A stretch of 64,000 bases of DNA from JANXSF01 sp043755435 (GTDB lineage: Bacteria > Acidobacteriota > Terriglobia > Bryobacterales > Bryobacteraceae): NCBI GenBank assembly GCA_043755435.1, contig JAYUSZ010000158.1, positions 1-64,000 of the forward strand, in the 5' to 3' direction. Shown here one piece after another: positions 62,801-64,000 of this stretch. Under the pieces are notes generated by a model that searched no databases, had not been told where the DNA came from, and saw only the letters and a program-made list of their open reading frames with translations. Position numbers and translations under genes: made by a program. Position 1 is the first letter of the stretch. Every line of letters starts with the position of its first letter.

Positions 62801-64000
62801 CAAGTCGAATCGTGTCGTCATCATTGGAGCGGCCACAGTAGACTCTAACTGTGCTACTGGTGCCAACCGCATTATCAACGGAGGCTGTCTTCCGGTTACG
62901 GGTCGCGCAGGGGAGTTGGGCGACTTTACGTTCGCTGGTCTGGCACCCCCTTCGGTGACCGCTGCGGCTTTGGCTCAATATGATACAGCCGTGATTAATC
63001 TCGCTAGTTCAGGAATGGCCTGCGACACTGCCAGGTTGTCCGCTCAGGCGAAGACGGATATTGTGGCGTTTGTTGGCAGCGGCAAGAAGTTGATCATCAT
63101 TGATTCCGAGTGCGCCGCACCGGGCGGCAAGGGATTGGATTTCAGTTGGCTGCCGTATCCGTTTACCACAGCTAATCCAGGGGGACAGGGTTCGCGTGGA
63201 ACTTTAAACATTGTGGAGAACAGCACCTTAGGCTCCGCTGTAACAGGTAGCCCTTACTTCGTGGATGCTGCGGATTTGAGTAACAATACCGATGCGGTGG
63301 GCGACATGAACGTGATGACCACCAAAGATTCCCGATGGTGCCTGTCAATGTCTGGAACGAACTCTTTGAACGTCACCGGACCAGTGCACGCTTATGCCAA
63401 GTATCCTGCTGGAACCGATTCAGGATTGATCATCTACAACGGTCTGGATTTCGATGCCGCCGATAATTTTGGGAATGCAAACCTGCGTAAGATTTGGGTG
63501 CTGGAACTACAGCAACCCTTCAACACCTCAAACCTCCCGTGTGGTGTGGCTGTGGTGGGAATCACTTTGAGTGCGTCCAGCACCACCAGCAATGTGGGAT
63601 CGTCGTACACCACAACCGTAAGGGTTGCCGATCAACTCGGGAAGCCGCAGGCTAACGTCGTAGTTACTTTCACGTTGACCGGTGTGAACTCCAGTGTCAT
63701 CGGCACTTGCAACACTTCCGGCTGCCGGACGGATGCCAACGGGCTGGTTACTTTCACCTATACCGGTAGAGCAACAGGGACTGACAACATACAAGCATGT
63801 TTCACTCCACCTGGTAGTTCTACTCCGGTGTGCAGCGCGCCGTTGGTCTGTACTTGGAGTCCGCCCGGCGGGGGCGGTGGCACGCCCACAACCCTTTGCG
63901 CTACTCCGGTCACCATTACTTGGACCGCGGGTGGACCTGTCTGCAACTACTTTGTACAATCGCTAACAAATCTCGGTGTTCCTGCCGCTGGTACCCGCAA
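59826..64000 (+). CDS. Giant secreted protein with DUF642-like repeats and polyglycine linkers (3' end outside window)
   Basis: A single frame runs from the GTG at 59826 (ribosome site GGAAGG 5 bp before) to the window end without a stop, at least 1391 residues. Signal peptide: CFRPIPLLYLTLFSFQLGA. Three close repeats of a DUF642/choice-of-anchor-like module (NGSFELPG ... GWTVTRDNVDLV ... TFDMAGNP ... DNVRVT) lie at about 60281-60738, 61371-61830 and 61893-62347; a diverged one at 60784-61310 ends DNLSLILG. Runs of seven to ten glycines separate them. Then follow Big-1/invasin-type Ig-like domains (QANVAVKFNVLSGP at 62.4-62.7 kb; QANVVVTFTLTGVNS at 63.6-63.8 kb) around a region with VVIIGAATVDSNC. 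DUF642 folds bind carbohydrate in plants; the role here is probably adhesion or surface coat. Confidence 0.82.
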   Translation, partial: MRTCFRPIPLLYLTLFSFQLGAVSVNTAQLATGPSNSSCAVPPVATSFLTTSTEIWAYLLVDQGAANDVLRVEWVNPSGQIAQIISFPPLPSAGTWCFDAWLSKAGDLFTPVAGTWTVRWIWNGTQTLRTLTFPVTAPGGGGGGGGTVGAFTNGSFELPGAGQVTNLPRGSTLITGWVVSRDNVDLVAGAFSCSQGNYCIDLDGSTNGELAQAFATTVGTTYTVTFDMAGNPSGTPVKRLQVSADNAFQEYTFDTTGRTPSNMGWTTKTFTFTATTPTMVLAFNSLSAAGSNAGPAIDNVRVTAGTTGGGGGGGSTAGTNLIQNGDAEASAPPNSSCSPGGVIPRWTSSGDPSVCAYGPGFGGPLLTSPGPPSRGNNFFAGGNATKSTMTQAIDVSSLASQIDAGTLPYTLSAYLGGYAGDGDNAQLTMTFRGRGSVTLGPVLPAERSNVSGLLLKSSTGNVPTGTRFIDLILEFNRTSGSYNDGYADNLSLILGTATGGGGGGGGGGSTGNLLTNGSFELPGTGDLLTLARGTTSVPGWTVTRDNVDLIFSFWSGSDGRSSLELDGTTAGAIAQTFATTPGTAYTVLFDMAGNPNQSNPFIKSMRVNVAGVSQDFSFDVTGKSPANMGWVARSVNFTATSTSTTLEFASLSPSGNFYGAVVDNVRVTPGTTTGGGGGGGGGGTVGAFINGGFETPGTAASFMTLPQGSTFINGWTVTRENVDLVGTFFSCSEGRSCIDLDGTTSGALAQTFATTAGTPYTVTFDFAGNAGSGPLIKSMRVAAAGTSQDFTFDTTGKTVTNMGWTTRTFNFTANSSSTTLEFSSLDGGGSFGPALDNVRVTVGTTGGGGGGGTGTLTITLSAPVITSPTGGQVTVTARVLGANNSPQANVAVKFNVLSGPNFGAQGSCNPANCATGADGQVSFTYTGTGGIGQDSITACITQGGSGTSQCCTNPVLSAASEPSAQATTGAIAKRAVALERNANVADGPREATKSNRVVIIGAATVDSNCATGANRIINGGCLPVTGRAGELGDFTFAGLAPPSVTAAALAQYDTAVINLASSGMACDTARLSAQAKTDIVAFVGSGKKLIIIDSECAAPGGKGLDFSWLPYPFTTANPGGQGSRGTLNIVENSTLGSAVTGSPYFVDAADLSNNTDAVGDMNVMTTKDSRWCLSMSGTNSLNVTGPVHAYAKYPAGTDSGLIIYNGLDFDAADNFGNANLRKIWVLELQQPFNTSNLPCGVAVVGITLSASSTTSNVGSSYTTTVRVADQLGKPQANVVVTFTLTGVNSSVIGTCNTSGCRTDANGLVTFTYTGRATGTDNIQACFTPPGSSTPVCSAPLVCTWSPPGGGGGTPTTLCATPVTITWTAGGPVCNYFVQSLTNLGVPAAGTR

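Overview
The window looks like a piece of an acidobacterial chromosome, most likely close to Solibacter/Bryobacter. This is an inference from gene families rather than from any search. The pointers are a TIGR03435-type protein, a protein ending in a Solibacter-type TIGR03437 domain, Oar-like TonB-dependent receptors with carboxypeptidase-regulatory domains, MPLSAGD-type Ser/Thr kinases fused to TolB-like propellers, and several PEP-CTERM proteins.

Layout. 0-5 kb: a broken Ig-like surface protein, a secreted carboxypeptidase-regulatory-like protein, a PIN toxin/antitoxin pair, and a PEP-CTERM gene whose signal peptide is encoded by an (AG)15 tract that now puts it out of frame. 5-8.5 kb: core metabolism, nadB (NAD) divergent from aroB-menG (chorismate, menaquinone). 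8.5-15.5 kb: two paralogous PEP-CTERM proteins, a propeller protein with an S55 (SpoIVB-type) protease homologue, and a methyltransferase. 15.8-26.5 kb: a visibly more GC-rich, unstable stretch with three tandem Ser/Thr kinase copies (only the middle one intact), a tadC remnant, a large Oar-like TonB receptor and a fragment of a second one. A 48-bp element recurs in front of the kinases and at two downstream sites. 26.5-38.3 kb: single secreted or exported enzymes and transport (TIGR03437 protein, enolase-superfamily dehydratase with an MFS transporter, dienelactone hydrolase, agmatine-deiminase-like protein, TPR protein, TIGR03435 protein, alpha/beta hydrolase). 38.4-43.5 kb: a cytochrome b with two tandem sulfite-oxidase-type molybdoenzymes, then perR-katG. 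43.7-53.1 kb: an efflux adaptor plus ATPase without permease, a PEP-CTERM protein, a sulfatase, and an ArsR regulator divergent from a three-gene type I secretion set (ABC protein, HlyD, TolC). 53.1-55.7 kb: an amidase and an actin-like ATPase bracketed by two copies of a long palindromic element. 55.7-64 kb: a porin, a winged-helix/TPR regulator, and the first 4.2 kb of a giant secreted protein built of DUF642-like repeats and polyglycine linkers; its reading frame runs off the window end without a stop.

Themes. Much of the content is envelope and surface biology: PEP-CTERM and Ig/DUF642 proteins, TonB receptors, type I secretion, Tat-exported enzymes and cell-wall hydrolysis. The two most interesting points are the apparent phase-variable signal peptide at 4.8 kb and the actin-like ATPase/amidase pair between repeated palindromes. 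No rRNA, tRNA, CRISPR array, integrase or transposase was recognised.
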